64,000 nt of DNA from Sediminibacterium sp. TEGAF015. GTDB taxonomy: Bacteria > Bacteroidota > Bacteroidia > Chitinophagales > Chitinophagaceae. The stretch is taken from contig NZ_AP026683.1 in assembly GCF_025997995.1 (NCBI RefSeq), positions 124,501 through 188,500 of the forward strand, written 5' to 3'. The translations under genes were made by a program, and so were the position numbers. The notes under the pieces are model-generated. The model ran no database searches. It saw only the letters and a program-made list of their open reading frames with translations, and had not been told where the DNA came from. Each line of letters opens with the position of its first letter. The stretch's first letter is position 1. Below are positions 27,315-37,269 of this stretch, in pieces.

Positions 27315-27950
27315 TTAAAATAAGCCAAAAAGCATGCCGTCTACTTTGCTGATAATTTCTCCGAACTGTTCGTCATTTTCAGCAAATTTATTTTTATCAC
27401 AATCAATTACAAGTAATGGACCTTCTTTGTAACCATCAATCCATTTATTGTAATATTCGTTCAACTTTTTTAAGTAGTCTAGTCGTATGTTTTCTTCGTA
27501 TTCTCTGCCTCTTTTCTGAATTTGCGAAACCAGGGTTGGTACAGAGGCTTTCAGATAAATCAATAAATCTGGCGGCTGTACCATGGTTTTCAGTGTTTGG
27601 AAAAACTGATAATAATTATCAAAGTCTCTCTTGCTCATCAGTCCCATTTCGTGCAGATTCGGCGCAAAAATATTTGCATCCTCATAAATGGTTCTGTCTT
27701 GTATTACTGTTTCTGTTCCATGTTGAATATCGAGTAACTGATTCAAACGGCTATTTAAAAAATAAATCTGAAGGTTGAAACTCCAGCGAGGCATGTCTTC
27801 GTAAAAATCCATTAAATATGGATTCGTATCCACATTCTCAAACTGGGGTATCCATCTATAGTGTTTGCTAAGCATTTCGGTAAGGGTTGTTTTTCCTGCA
27901 CCTATATTTCCTGCTATTGCAACGTGTTTTGGTTTTTTGGGTTTTGCCAT
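27315..27950 (-). CDS. Deoxynucleoside kinase (deoxyguanosine/deoxyadenosine kinase family)
   Basis: A 211-residue cytoplasmic kinase that phosphorylates deoxynucleosides for salvage. The P-loop GNIGAGKTTL lies at residues 14-23 and QDRTIYEDANIFA near residue 83 is the DRx region that contacts substrate and phosphate. The lid segment KRGREYEENIRLDYLKKLNEYY is near 150. The base preference cannot be told from sequence. It follows trpS in the same direction with a 59-base gap. Confidence 0.9.
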   Translation of the reverse strand: MAKPKKPKHVAIAGNIGAGKTTLTEMLSKHYRWIPQFENVDTNPYLMDFYEDMPRWSFNLQIYFLNSRLNQLLDIQHGTETVIQDRTIYEDANIFAPNLHEMGLMSKRDFDNYYQFFQTLKTMVQPPDLLIYLKASVPTLVSQIQKRGREYEENIRLDYLKKLNEYYNKWIDGYKEGPLLVIDCDKNKFAENDEQFGEIISKVDGMLFGLF

Positions 27951-28009
27951 TGGACTAATCTGTTAAAGTGTGCAACTTATGTAAACTAATTTAAATTTAA
28001 TGAAGCTCC

Positions 28010-29020
28010 CTAATAATTTAGTCCAACTGCATTACGAACCATGGTTAAGGTTTCTGAAGCTCTTGCTCTTCCCTTGTCTGCGCCCTGTTTAATGATTCTG
28101 TGTAATTCATCTGTATTGGCCAGTAAATCAGCAGCTTTTTCGCGGATAGGTTTAATAAATTGTACCATATCTTCTGCCAGTTGCTTTTTCATATCCCCGT
28201 AACGGATGATACAATTGCCCTGAGAACTTGCATTAAAGTCTGCTTCAAATTTAGCCAGGGTATCTTGTGTGCTTACCAGCTTCATCATGGTAAACAGATT
28301 TTGAATATAATCGGGTTTCTCCGAATTAGGAGTTTCAGGTCCCTGATCCGTTTTAGCTTTCATGATTTTTTTACGAATCAGCTCGTCATCATCCGCAAGA
28401 TAAATGGTTGCATTCTGGTTTTCGCTCTTACTCATTTTACCATTTCCGTCCAGACCCATGATGCGGATAAGTTCATCACCATAATTGAATGCATAGGGCA
28501 AAGGGAATACTTCTCCGTATCGGTAATTAAATCTGTCTGCAAAATTTCTGGCCATTTCCAGATGCTGTTCCTGGTCTTTACCAACAGGCACTTTTACAGC
28601 ACGTTGAATAATAATGTCTGCAGCCTGTAATACCGGATAGGTTAACAATCCTGCGTTTACATTTTCGGGTTGTAATCTCACTTTCTCTTTAAACGTAACT
28701 GTTTTCTCCAGTTCACCTTTATAAGAAAGCATATTTAAATACAGATATAGTTCAGCGATTTCAGGTATATCACTCTGAACATAAAAAGCAACTTTTTGAG
28801 GATCTAATCCACAGGCGATATTTTCAGCAATCACACGGTATACACTATTCTTTAACTCTTTGGTATCAGGATGTGTAGTTAAACTATGCCAATTAGCAAC
28901 AAAAAAATAACAGTTAAAATCGTCTTGCATACGCACGTAATTGCGCATGGCCCCAAAATAATTACCCAGATGAAGGAATCCTGTTGGTCGGATTCCGCTA
29001 ACAACAACCTCTTTTTCCAT
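28010..29020 (-). CDS. trpS: Tryptophanyl-tRNA synthetase
   Basis: This class I aminoacyl-tRNA synthetase charges tRNA-Trp. The 336-residue length is normal. The HIGH-equivalent signature reads GFLHLGNYFGAM (H17-N20) and the KMSKS loop is seen as GNGKMSKSENQ near residue 194. It is divergent from recG, with only about 80-110 bases between the two coding regions. Confidence 0.96.
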   Translation of the reverse strand: MEKEVVVSGIRPTGFLHLGNYFGAMRNYVRMQDDFNCYFFVANWHSLTTHPDTKELKNSVYRVIAENIACGLDPQKVAFYVQSDIPEIAELYLYLNMLSYKGELEKTVTFKEKVRLQPENVNAGLLTYPVLQAADIIIQRAVKVPVGKDQEQHLEMARNFADRFNYRYGEVFPLPYAFNYGDELIRIMGLDGNGKMSKSENQNATIYLADDDELIRKKIMKAKTDQGPETPNSEKPDYIQNLFTMMKLVSTQDTLAKFEADFNASSQGNCIIRYGDMKKQLAEDMVQFIKPIREKAADLLANTDELHRIIKQGADKGRARASETLTMVRNAVGLNY

Positions 29021-29107
29021 ATTCGCGAAGATAAATATTGAGGTTGGTTTTTTGTGGCAGACCCGAAAAGAATTCGGAAATTGTAGCCCGAAACATATTT
29101 TAAACTT

Positions 29108-31219
29108 ATTTCTACGAATAACAACATACTCGCTTCACCCATTGAATACCTAAAAGGGGTAGGACCGCTAAGGGCAGATATGCTCAAAAAAGAGCTGGAG
29201 ATCTATACTTTTGGTGATTTATTACAGCATTATCCCATCCGTCATATTGATAAAACAAAAATCAATACCATTTCGGAAATTAATTATCAGACAGACTATA
29301 TACAAATTGCGGGGAAATTGCTTCAGTTTGATATCATTGGCGAAAAACGTTCCAGACGATTGGTGGCTCAGCTGAGAGATGCAACAGGTACTATAGAATT
29401 AACCTGGTTTCAGGGCATATCATGGATCCAGAAAAGTTTATATATAGGTACAGAATATCTTGTGTTTGGCAAAACTGGTTTTTTTAATGGAAAACCCCAG
29501 ATGGTTCATCCGGAAATTGAATCCTTTATTCCTGCTAAAGCAGATGGGAAGGCTTTTTTAGAGCCCGTATATCCTTCCACAGAAAAGTTAAAGGCAAAGG
29601 GGTTAAACGGCAGACAAATAGCTAAGTTAACCTACGTTTTGATAGAACAGATAAAACCTGCGGACTTGCCTGAAAACATTCCATTGTCTATAGTGAAAGA
29701 ACTAAAATTATTAGGTCGCTATGAGTCTTTTGTCAATATCCATTTCCCAAGTACAGAACAGCATTATAAGAAAGCACTGGAACGGTTAAAATTCGAAGAA
29801 TTATTTATTGCACAAGTGCGATTACAACTGGTACGTTTGCAGCGGAACGCGCAAAGCAAAGGAGTGGTTTTTGAAAAAGTGGGTCCTTATTTCAAGGAGT
29901 TCTATGATCATTATTTACCCTTTGAACTAACAGGTGCACAGAAGAGAGTTATTAAGGAAATAAGACAGGATACAGGCCGCGGAAGGCAAATGAATCGTTT
30001 ATTGCAGGGAGATGTGGGTAGCGGAAAAACGATGGTTGCCTTGCTTAGCATGTTGCTGGCTGCAGACAACGGGTACCAAAGTGCGTTAATGGCACCAACG
30101 GAAATTCTTGCACAGCAACATTATCAGGGGCTTACACAATTGTTAAACAGAATGCCCGTTGAAGTAGCCTTATTAACGGGTAGCACAAAAACAGCAGAAC
30201 GAAAAAGAATCCTAGCAGGTTTATTAAGCGATGAAATACATATGGTAGTGGGTACACATGCCATTATTGAGGATAAAGTACAGTTTAAAAATCTGGGTCT
30301 TGTTATTGTAGATGAGCAACATCGGTTTGGTGTTGCGCAAAGAGCTAAACTGTGGACTAAATCAGTAATTCCTCCGCATGTATTGGTAATGACTGCAACG
30401 CCTATTCCCAGAACCCTGGCCATGACCGCATACGGAGATCTGGATTATAGTATTATGGATGAATTACCTCCTGGAAGGATACCTATCACTACCGTTCAAA
30501 GAAATGAAATGGCAAGAGCAAGTGTAATGGGATTTGTGAAAGAAGAAATTGAAAAAGGTAGGCAGGCTTATTTTATATACCCATTGATTGAAGAAAGCGA
30601 GAAACTGAGCTATGAAGATTTAATGCAGGGATATGAGCAAGTAAAAAGTTTTTTCCCTGATTCCAAGTACAAGATCAGTATGGTTCATGGTAAGCAGCCG
30701 CCGGAACAGAAGGATATTAATATGCAGCGATTTGTTGCAGGGGATACCCAGATCATGGTTAGTACAACTGTGATAGAAGTAGGGGTAAATGTTCCCAATG
30801 CTTCGGTAATGGTGATAGAAAGCGCTGAAAAATTTGGACTATCCCAGTTGCATCAGCTTCGGGGAAGAGTAGGAAGAGGCAGTGAAAAAAGTTTTTGCAT
30901 TTTATTAACGGGTAGTAAAGCCAGCAAAGAAGCCCGGGAACGTATCAATATAATGTGCGCAACCAATGATGGATTTAAAATTGCTGAAAAAGACCTAGAA
31001 ATGCGAGGTCCCGGTGATATAGAAGGAACCCGTCAGAGCGGTGCATTGAACTTTAAGATAGCCAGTATTGTTAACGATAAAGGGTTGTTGCAACTGGCTC
31101 AGCAAAAAGCGGAACAAATTGTGGAACGGGATTTGCATTTGGAACAACCTGAGAATGCTTTGTTAAAAAACTACCTCACGCAACAGCATACCAAAGTTGG
31201 TTGGAGCAAAATTGCGTAA
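29108..31219 (+). CDS. recG: ATP-dependent DNA helicase RecG (non-ATG start proposed)
   Basis: RecG remodels stalled replication forks and branched DNA. The helicase core is clear: GDVGSGKT (Walker A, near residue 300 from the proposed start), IVDEQHRFG (DEQH), MTATPIPRTLAMT, and near the end QLHQLRGRVGRG. The first ATG (29180) gives 679 residues but cuts off the conserved start SPIEYLKGVGPLRAD, which is encoded in frame just upstream. No ATG, GTG or TTG lies between that segment and the in-frame stop at 29084-29086. The ATT at 29108 would give an N-terminus ISTNNNILASPIEYL (initiating as Met) and 703 residues, the usual RecG length. The start is inferred; the identity of the protein is not in doubt. 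Confidence 0.93.
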   Translation: MSTNNNILASPIEYLKGVGPLRADMLKKELEIYTFGDLLQHYPIRHIDKTKINTISEINYQTDYIQIAGKLLQFDIIGEKRSRRLVAQLRDATGTIELTWFQGISWIQKSLYIGTEYLVFGKTGFFNGKPQMVHPEIESFIPAKADGKAFLEPVYPSTEKLKAKGLNGRQIAKLTYVLIEQIKPADLPENIPLSIVKELKLLGRYESFVNIHFPSTEQHYKKALERLKFEELFIAQVRLQLVRLQRNAQSKGVVFEKVGPYFKEFYDHYLPFELTGAQKRVIKEIRQDTGRGRQMNRLLQGDVGSGKTMVALLSMLLAADNGYQSALMAPTEILAQQHYQGLTQLLNRMPVEVALLTGSTKTAERKRILAGLLSDEIHMVVGTHAIIEDKVQFKNLGLVIVDEQHRFGVAQRAKLWTKSVIPPHVLVMTATPIPRTLAMTAYGDLDYSIMDELPPGRIPITTVQRNEMARASVMGFVKEEIEKGRQAYFIYPLIEESEKLSYEDLMQGYEQVKSFFPDSKYKISMVHGKQPPEQKDINMQRFVAGDTQIMVSTTVIEVGVNVPNASVMVIESAEKFGLSQLHQLRGRVGRGSEKSFCILLTGSKASKEARERINIMCATNDGFKIAEKDLEMRGPGDIEGTRQSGALNFKIASIVNDKGLLQLAQQKAEQIVERDLHLEQPENALLKNYLTQQHTKVGWSKIA

Positions 31220-31228
31220 CTTAAAATT

Positions 31229-34200
31229 GTGAATTTGAAATACATCAGCCTGATATTGATTTTCTGCATAGGGTTTATTCGTGTACATGCACAGGGCTAT
31301 CTAGATTTTGTAGAAAATAAGGGACAATGGGAGTCCTTTATTCAATTTAAAAGTGAATTGTCGGCCAATGCTTTTGCCTTAACCAAAAACGGTTATAGGG
31401 TCTTACAACACAATGTGGATGATTACGCAGCCATTGCCGGATCTAAACATGCGCATACTGTTGGTGGTGAAGCAGCGGTTAAATCAGAAGTGTCGCCAAA
31501 ATTTCAAACAGGAAATGAGCCATTGTTACTGCGATCTCATGCTTATGATGTTAGGTTTTTGAATGCCAATCCCAATCCTCAGATTATTAAAGAGAAGCCT
31601 GTTGCAGGTATCAGTAACTATTTTATTGGGAATGACCCTGCTAAATGGGCAACCGATGTGAAGACTTTTCAATCGGTAACGTATAAAAACATGTATCCCA
31701 ATATTGATATTCGTTATTATACCAATAACGGAGTTCTGAAATATGATATCATCGTTCATCCCGGAGGAGATCCATCCAAGATTATTTTATTTTATGAGGG
31801 TACTAATGGGCTTACATTAAAGAACGGAGCTTTGCAAATTAAAACCTCTGTAGGAACATTACAGGAAACAATTCCTTATAGTTACCAATTGTTGAATGCT
31901 GAAAGAAAAGAGATAGACTGTGCCTATGAAGTAAGGGGCAATCTTGTGCAAGTAAAAGTCAACAGCGCGTATGATAAATCAAAGACTTTGGTGATTGATC
32001 CTCAGCCGGTATTTATCAGTTATTCAGGAAGTGTGGCAGATAACTGGGGCTTTACCGCTACCTATGATTTATTAGGAAATTTCTATGCAGGAGGAATTGT
32101 ATTCAGTCCGGGATTTCCCACAACCACCGGTGCGTTTCAAAGACAGTTCGGAGGTGGTATTAATGAAGGCCAGATACAGGGATTTGATATGGGGATTATG
32201 AAATTTGAGCCGGGAGGAACCAGCTTGATTTATGCAACCTATATTGGCGGTTCAGGTAATGAACAGCCTCATAGTTTGGTAGCAGATGCTGCAGGAAATT
32301 TAGTTATAGCAGGCCGAACCTCTTCCACCAATAATTATCCTACTGTTGGTACACTCCCCCTTTTTGGAACTGGGGGTGGTGTATTTGATATTGTTTTGAC
32401 CAAGCTTAATGCAAATGGAAATGCACTCATTGGATCTTTGCGTATTGGCGGCAGTGGTAGAGATGGGGTGAATATTCGTCCAAATTATGAAAGTCCAACA
32501 GGACCAGAAACAACTCGCAGAAATTATGGAGATGATGCAAGAAGTGAAGTAATTTTTGATAATCAGGGAAATATTCTGTTGGCTTCTGTTACACAGTCAT
32601 TGGATTTTCCTACTACGAATGGTGCTTTTCAAAGAACTAGTGGAGGTGCAAGAAGCGATGGCAGAACACAGGATGGGGTTGTGATTAAATTGAATGCAAC
32701 ACTTTCTCAGGTTATTTTTTCCAGTTATCTGGGAGGTAATGATGATGATGCAGCCTTTGTATTAGCTATTAATCCAGCTAATAATAATATATATGTTGCG
32801 GGTGCAACTGCAAGTAATAATCTCCCTGCTAGGGCAAATGCAGCTTCTGGGTTTCAGAACTTCAATGGTGGGGTAGATGGATTTATTAGCATTGTATCTC
32901 CTGATGGTTCAACTATTCAAAGCACTTCTTATTTTGGAACCAATCTGGTGGATGTTATTTTTGGAATTCAGTTTGACCGTCAGGGATATCCATATATAGT
33001 TGGTACTACAACAGGAACACTTACGCCGCAGAATTCACCATACAATACTGCAAATCCCGGACAGGCCAGTGGTAAACAATTTATCGTAAAATTTCAGCCT
33101 GATCTTTCCGGCGTAATATATTTAACCAATTTTGGAACAGCTGGCGCATCCACTCCAAATTTGTCCATATCGGCTTTTCTGGTAGATCGATGTGGTAATG
33201 TGTATGTGTCAGGATGGGGAGGCAGTAATATCAATAGTTTCCCAACAACTCCCATTACGAACCTTCCAATCACACCAGATGCTTATCAATCTAATACTGA
33301 CGGTGCTGATTTTTATTTCTTTGTTTTGGAAAGAGATGCACAAAAGCAACTCTATGGTTCTTTCTTTGGACAAACAGGAGGATTTGCCGATCACGTTGAT
33401 GGTGGTACAAGTCGTTTTGATCCCAATGGTACCATTTATCAATCTATTTGCTCCTGCAGAAGAACAGGGGATCCTAGCAGGCCAATTTTGGGAACAGGCG
33501 GGGCATGGTCTACTGCCAACCGAAGTAATTCCTGTAATTTATTGGCAATTAAAATTGCTTTCAATCTGGCAGGCGTTGGTGCAGGTATAAAAACTTCCAT
33601 CAATGGTGTTGCCCGAGATACTGCCGGTTGCGTACCATTGACAGTTGTATTTTCTGACACACTTGAATTGGCAAAAACCTATCGGTGGGACTTTAATGAT
33701 GGGTCGTCTGAAGTATCAACTGACAGATCAACTGTTACCCACACGTTTAATAATGTAGGGGTGTACCGTGTAAGATTAATTGCAACAGATCCTGCATCCT
33801 GTAATATTAATGATACTGCATTTATTACCATGAGGGTAAGAGCAGACGAAGCTGTTTTGGGTTTTACACCAAACAAATTATTGCCTTGCGAAACATTAAG
33901 CTATCGGTTCGATAATACTTCCACTGCACCAAGAGCATTCGGCGCGAATGCATTTCGCTGGGATTTTGGGGATGGAACTAGGCAAGTAGCTTCCTTTGGA
34001 CCTGTTACGCATACTTATGCAGCGCCAGGTACTTACAATGTCCGATTAATTTTATTGGATACCAGTTTTTGTAATGAACTGGATAGTATTGAAACACAGC
34101 TTAGAATTTCACCATTGGTTGATGCAAGATTTGAAACGCCTGCATTGGGTTGTGCCCCATATACCGCAGTATTCAATAATACTTCTTTGGCAGGCCGTTC

Positions 34201-34885
34201 CTTTTTCTGGGACTTTGGGGATGGGAATACTTCTACGCAAACTTCCCCTCAGCACTTGTATGCAACAGTGGGTAATTATTCAGTAAGGCTGATTGCCGTA
34301 GATTCTTCAACCTGTAATATAGCAGACACTACCAGTTTTATCATTAGTGTAAGAGGAAAACCGACTGCTGGTATTAGCTTCAGCCCTGATCCTACAGAAC
34401 CCAATACGCCGGTAACATTTAACAACAGCAGTTTTGGCGCAGATAGATATAAATGGAATTTTGGAGATGGAGATAGTTTATTTACCAATCGCATTGACAC
34501 CACTGTTAAACATTTATACAATGCAACCGGAACCTACAATGCCTGTGTGATTGCTATTAATGATGCAGGTTGTGCTGATACCAGTTGTGTGCCTGTAGCC
34601 ATAACCATTGTTCCGGGCTTTAATGTTCCCAATGCTTTTTCTCCTAATGGCGACGGAGTGAATGACCGGATTTTTGTAAGAGGTTTTGGTATTTCCAAAA
34701 TGAGCTGGCGAATTTATAACCGATGGGGTACGCTTGTTTTTTATGGAACAAGTTCAACAGACGGATGGGATGGAATGTACAACGGAAAATTGCAACCTCA
34801 GGAAGTATACCATTATACACTTGAGATTGAATTCAGTAACAAGGAAAAAGCAACCAAGAAAGGTGATATTACCCTTTTGCGATAA
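31229..34885 (+). CDS. Large surface protein: DUF7948, SBBP and PKD repeats, gliding-motility C-terminal domain
   Basis: A 1218-residue protein exported by Sec and then by the type IX system. After the signal peptide (about residues 1-21, starting from GTG at 31229) comes a DUF7948-like domain (about 22-255: FVENKGQWESFIQFKSELS), then SBBP-type repeats (about 265-760: IYATYIGGSGNEQPHSLVAD), four PKD-type Ig folds (about 785-1127, each with WDFNDG, WDFGDG or WNFGDG), and a gliding-motility C-terminal domain (about 1128-1218: FNVPNAFSPNGDGVNDRIFV and IYNRWGTLVFYG), the type B sorting signal. The PorP/SprF gene follows 16 bases later, the pairing used for SprB-type adhesins. It starts 9 bases after recG. 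An adhesin role is inferred. Confidence 0.9.
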   Translation: MNLKYISLILIFCIGFIRVHAQGYLDFVENKGQWESFIQFKSELSANAFALTKNGYRVLQHNVDDYAAIAGSKHAHTVGGEAAVKSEVSPKFQTGNEPLLLRSHAYDVRFLNANPNPQIIKEKPVAGISNYFIGNDPAKWATDVKTFQSVTYKNMYPNIDIRYYTNNGVLKYDIIVHPGGDPSKIILFYEGTNGLTLKNGALQIKTSVGTLQETIPYSYQLLNAERKEIDCAYEVRGNLVQVKVNSAYDKSKTLVIDPQPVFISYSGSVADNWGFTATYDLLGNFYAGGIVFSPGFPTTTGAFQRQFGGGINEGQIQGFDMGIMKFEPGGTSLIYATYIGGSGNEQPHSLVADAAGNLVIAGRTSSTNNYPTVGTLPLFGTGGGVFDIVLTKLNANGNALIGSLRIGGSGRDGVNIRPNYESPTGPETTRRNYGDDARSEVIFDNQGNILLASVTQSLDFPTTNGAFQRTSGGARSDGRTQDGVVIKLNATLSQVIFSSYLGGNDDDAAFVLAINPANNNIYVAGATASNNLPARANAASGFQNFNGGVDGFISIVSPDGSTIQSTSYFGTNLVDVIFGIQFDRQGYPYIVGTTTGTLTPQNSPYNTANPGQASGKQFIVKFQPDLSGVIYLTNFGTAGASTPNLSISAFLVDRCGNVYVSGWGGSNINSFPTTPITNLPITPDAYQSNTDGADFYFFVLERDAQKQLYGSFFGQTGGFADHVDGGTSRFDPNGTIYQSICSCRRTGDPSRPILGTGGAWSTANRSNSCNLLAIKIAFNLAGVGAGIKTSINGVARDTAGCVPLTVVFSDTLELAKTYRWDFNDGSSEVSTDRSTVTHTFNNVGVYRVRLIATDPASCNINDTAFITMRVRADEAVLGFTPNKLLPCETLSYRFDNTSTAPRAFGANAFRWDFGDGTRQVASFGPVTHTYAAPGTYNVRLILLDTSFCNELDSIETQLRISPLVDARFETPALGCAPYTAVFNNTSLAGRSFFWDFGDGNTSTQTSPQHLYATVGNYSVRLIAVDSSTCNIADTTSFIISVRGKPTAGISFSPDPTEPNTPVTFNNSSFGADRYKWNFGDGDSLFTNRIDTTVKHLYNATGTYNACVIAINDAGCADTSCVPVAITIVPGFNVPNAFSPNGDGVNDRIFVRGFGISKMSWRIYNRWGTLVFYGTSSTDGWDGMYNGKLQPQEVYHYTLEIEFSNKEKATKKGDITLLR

Positions 34886-34901
34886 TCTGTAGAAAGTAAC
34901 A

Positions 34902-35933
34902 ATGAAAGGATTCAACATACTATATCGTTTTCTGGGAGTATTGCTGGGATTGATTTTGCAGCAATGGGTTACTGCGCAGGCCTTGAATTATTCGCAGTAT
35001 TATAATGCGCCTTTGTTGGTGAATCCAGCCAATACAGGTTTTAATCCTGACTATGATTACAGAGCAGGATTGAACTACAGAAATAGTTTTACAGCTGTTG
35101 GCGGAGGGTATAAAACCATGGGCGTTTGGGCGGATGCTAAACTTTTTGCCAATCGTTTTGAAAACGGATGGATGGGAATTGGCGGAAGCATCATTAAAGA
35201 TGTTGCAGGGTCAGGTCAATTAACAGCAACCGGCGCTTCGCTTTCAATGGCATGGCATCAAATGCTTGGATATAATAGTTTGTTGAGTGCAGGATTTAGT
35301 GCCGGTGTAACGACCAAGCGGGTTGATATAACTAAACTGAATTTCGACAATCAGTGGAACGGTCAGTTTTTTGATGTATCTATTCCTTCCAACGAACCTT
35401 TTGCTTTTAGTCAAGTGGGATATTTAGATGTAAATTTGGGTTTAAATTATGCCTATTTCGCATCTGAAAATTTCTATTTCAATGCTGGTTTTTCCATGAT
35501 GCATTTGAACCGTCCAAGAGAGAGCTTTTTTGCAGCCAATATCAGTGACGCAAGAGTGCCAACCCGGTTTAATTTTTTTGCCAATGCCAGCATTAAGCTG
35601 GAAGATTTGTGGATACTGAATCCCAATGTATACTTTAGTACCATTGGCAATAAAAATGAAGTGGTAATGGGAATGAATGCCAACCGAAACTTAGGGGGCA
35701 ATGGTGCTCAGCAAATGATTGTGGGTTTGTATTACAGAAACAGAGATGCCATTATTCCTATGATTGGCTATTCCATTAATGACCTGCAGATCACGGTTAA
35801 TTATGATGCAACTATTTCTTCTCTGGGCAGACTAAATGCTACCAGGGGAGCTTATGAATTATCCATCATAAAGCATGGTATTTTCCCGAGCTCAAGGGGG
35901 CGTTCTGTTAAATGTCCTACGGTTCGTTTCTAA
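34902..35933 (+). CDS. Type IX secretion membrane protein, PorP/SprF family
   Basis: A 343-residue outer-membrane beta-barrel protein of the PorP/SprF family. The signal peptide (about residues 1-26) is followed by the family start LNYSQYYNAPLLVNPANTGF. Later strands rich in glycine and aromatic residues, such as LNYAYFASENFYFNAGFSMM and GNGAQQMIVGLYYRNRDAI, fit a barrel. In Flavobacterium, SprF is needed to secrete or anchor the adhesin SprB; its position right after the gliding-domain protein suggests the same job here for that partner. Confidence 0.92.
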   Translation: MKGFNILYRFLGVLLGLILQQWVTAQALNYSQYYNAPLLVNPANTGFNPDYDYRAGLNYRNSFTAVGGGYKTMGVWADAKLFANRFENGWMGIGGSIIKDVAGSGQLTATGASLSMAWHQMLGYNSLLSAGFSAGVTTKRVDITKLNFDNQWNGQFFDVSIPSNEPFAFSQVGYLDVNLGLNYAYFASENFYFNAGFSMMHLNRPRESFFAANISDARVPTRFNFFANASIKLEDLWILNPNVYFSTIGNKNEVVMGMNANRNLGGNGAQQMIVGLYYRNRDAIIPMIGYSINDLQITVNYDATISSLGRLNATRGAYELSIIKHGIFPSSRGRSVKCPTVRF

Positions 35934-35975
35934 GTGCCTCAAACTTTATATCTTGCGTAGTACAAACGATTACGC

Positions 35976-37268
35976 ATGAAATACCATCCACTCGATTCAA
36001 ACATTTTCATCAATAACAGAAAGCGTTTTGTGCGCCAGATGTCACAGAATAGTATTGCAGTATTTGTAAGCAATGACGAGTGGCCTGGTAATGGAGACGC
36101 GTTACATCCCTTTAAACAAAACAGTGACTTATTCTGGCTGAGTGGTATAATTCAGGAGGATTCGATGGTGATATTATTTCCAGACAATCCGGATCCCAAG
36201 TTTCGTGAAGTACTGGTACTTGTTAGGCCCAATGAATTAAAGGAAAAATGGGATGGGAAAAGATTGCGTGCGGAGGAAGCTAGAAAAATATCAGGTGTTC
36301 AGACTATCGTTTGGTTAGACAGTCTGGATGCATTATTACAGGGTTGGATTCATTTAGCTGACACTATATACTTAGACAGCAATGAGAACGACAGAAAAGC
36401 TTCTGAAATTCAAACCAGAGAATATCGTTTTATTGCAGAGATGAAGGCCCGCTATCCGCTGCATCAATTTATGCGTGCGGCTAAAATTATGAAAGGATTA
36501 CGTGCCATTAAAACGAAGGAAGAAATTGAAGTAGTTCAGAAAGCAATTGATATTACAGATTTGACATTCAGAAGGATCATGAAGTTTGTTAAGCCTGGTG
36601 TACATGAATATGAGATTGAAGCTGAAATTTGGCACAGCTTTTTAAGTAACAGAGCAACGGGGCCTGCCTATGGTAGCATTATTGCCAGCGGCGATAATGC
36701 AAGAACACTTCATTATGTTTCGAACAATGCAGTATGTAAAGATGGAGATTTGTTATTGATGGATTTTGGTGCAGAATACGGAGGATACTGTGCAGATTTG
36801 ACCAGAACGATTCCAGTGAATGGTAAGTTTACCAAAAGACAAAAAGAAGTATACAATTCCTGCCTTCATTTGCATAACTATGCCAAGTCCATTTTAAAAC
36901 CAGGTATCAGTATTTTGGATTATACAGATAAAGTAGGGGAGGAAGCCACTAAGCAGTTTCTTAAAATCGGGTTGTTAACTAAGTCGGATGTAAAAAATGA
37001 AGACAAAGAAAACAGGGCGTATCGTAAATATTTATACCACGGTATTTCACATCATCTGGGAATAGATGTTCATGATTTGGGAACTAGAACTGCTCCTATT
37101 CAGGCGGGTATGTTGTTTACCATTGAACCAGGTATTTACATTGAAGAAGAAAAAATGGGAATCCGTATTGAAAATAATTTCTGGATTACCAAAAACGGCA
37201 ACACTGACCTGATGAAGAATATTCCTATTACTGTAGATGAGATTGAATCATACATGAAGCGCAAATAG
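35976..37268 (+). CDS. Xaa-Pro aminopeptidase (peptidase family M24B)
   Basis: A 430-residue cytoplasmic peptidase that removes residues before proline. The N-terminal half is the creatinase-like domain; the C-terminal pita-bread fold has the dinuclear metal ligands: LMDFGAEYGGYCADLTRT (two aspartates), GISHHLGIDVHDLG (histidine), FTIEPGIYIE and RIENNFWIT (glutamates). The length is normal for PepP-type enzymes. It follows PorP/SprF by 42 bases and ends 1 base before pssA. Confidence 0.92.
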   Translation: MKYHPLDSNIFINNRKRFVRQMSQNSIAVFVSNDEWPGNGDALHPFKQNSDLFWLSGIIQEDSMVILFPDNPDPKFREVLVLVRPNELKEKWDGKRLRAEEARKISGVQTIVWLDSLDALLQGWIHLADTIYLDSNENDRKASEIQTREYRFIAEMKARYPLHQFMRAAKIMKGLRAIKTKEEIEVVQKAIDITDLTFRRIMKFVKPGVHEYEIEAEIWHSFLSNRATGPAYGSIIASGDNARTLHYVSNNAVCKDGDLLLMDFGAEYGGYCADLTRTIPVNGKFTKRQKEVYNSCLHLHNYAKSILKPGISILDYTDKVGEEATKQFLKIGLLTKSDVKNEDKENRAYRKYLYHGISHHLGIDVHDLGTRTAPIQAGMLFTIEPGIYIEEEKMGIRIENNFWITKNGNTDLMKNIPITVDEIESYMKRK

Positions 37269-37269
37269 C

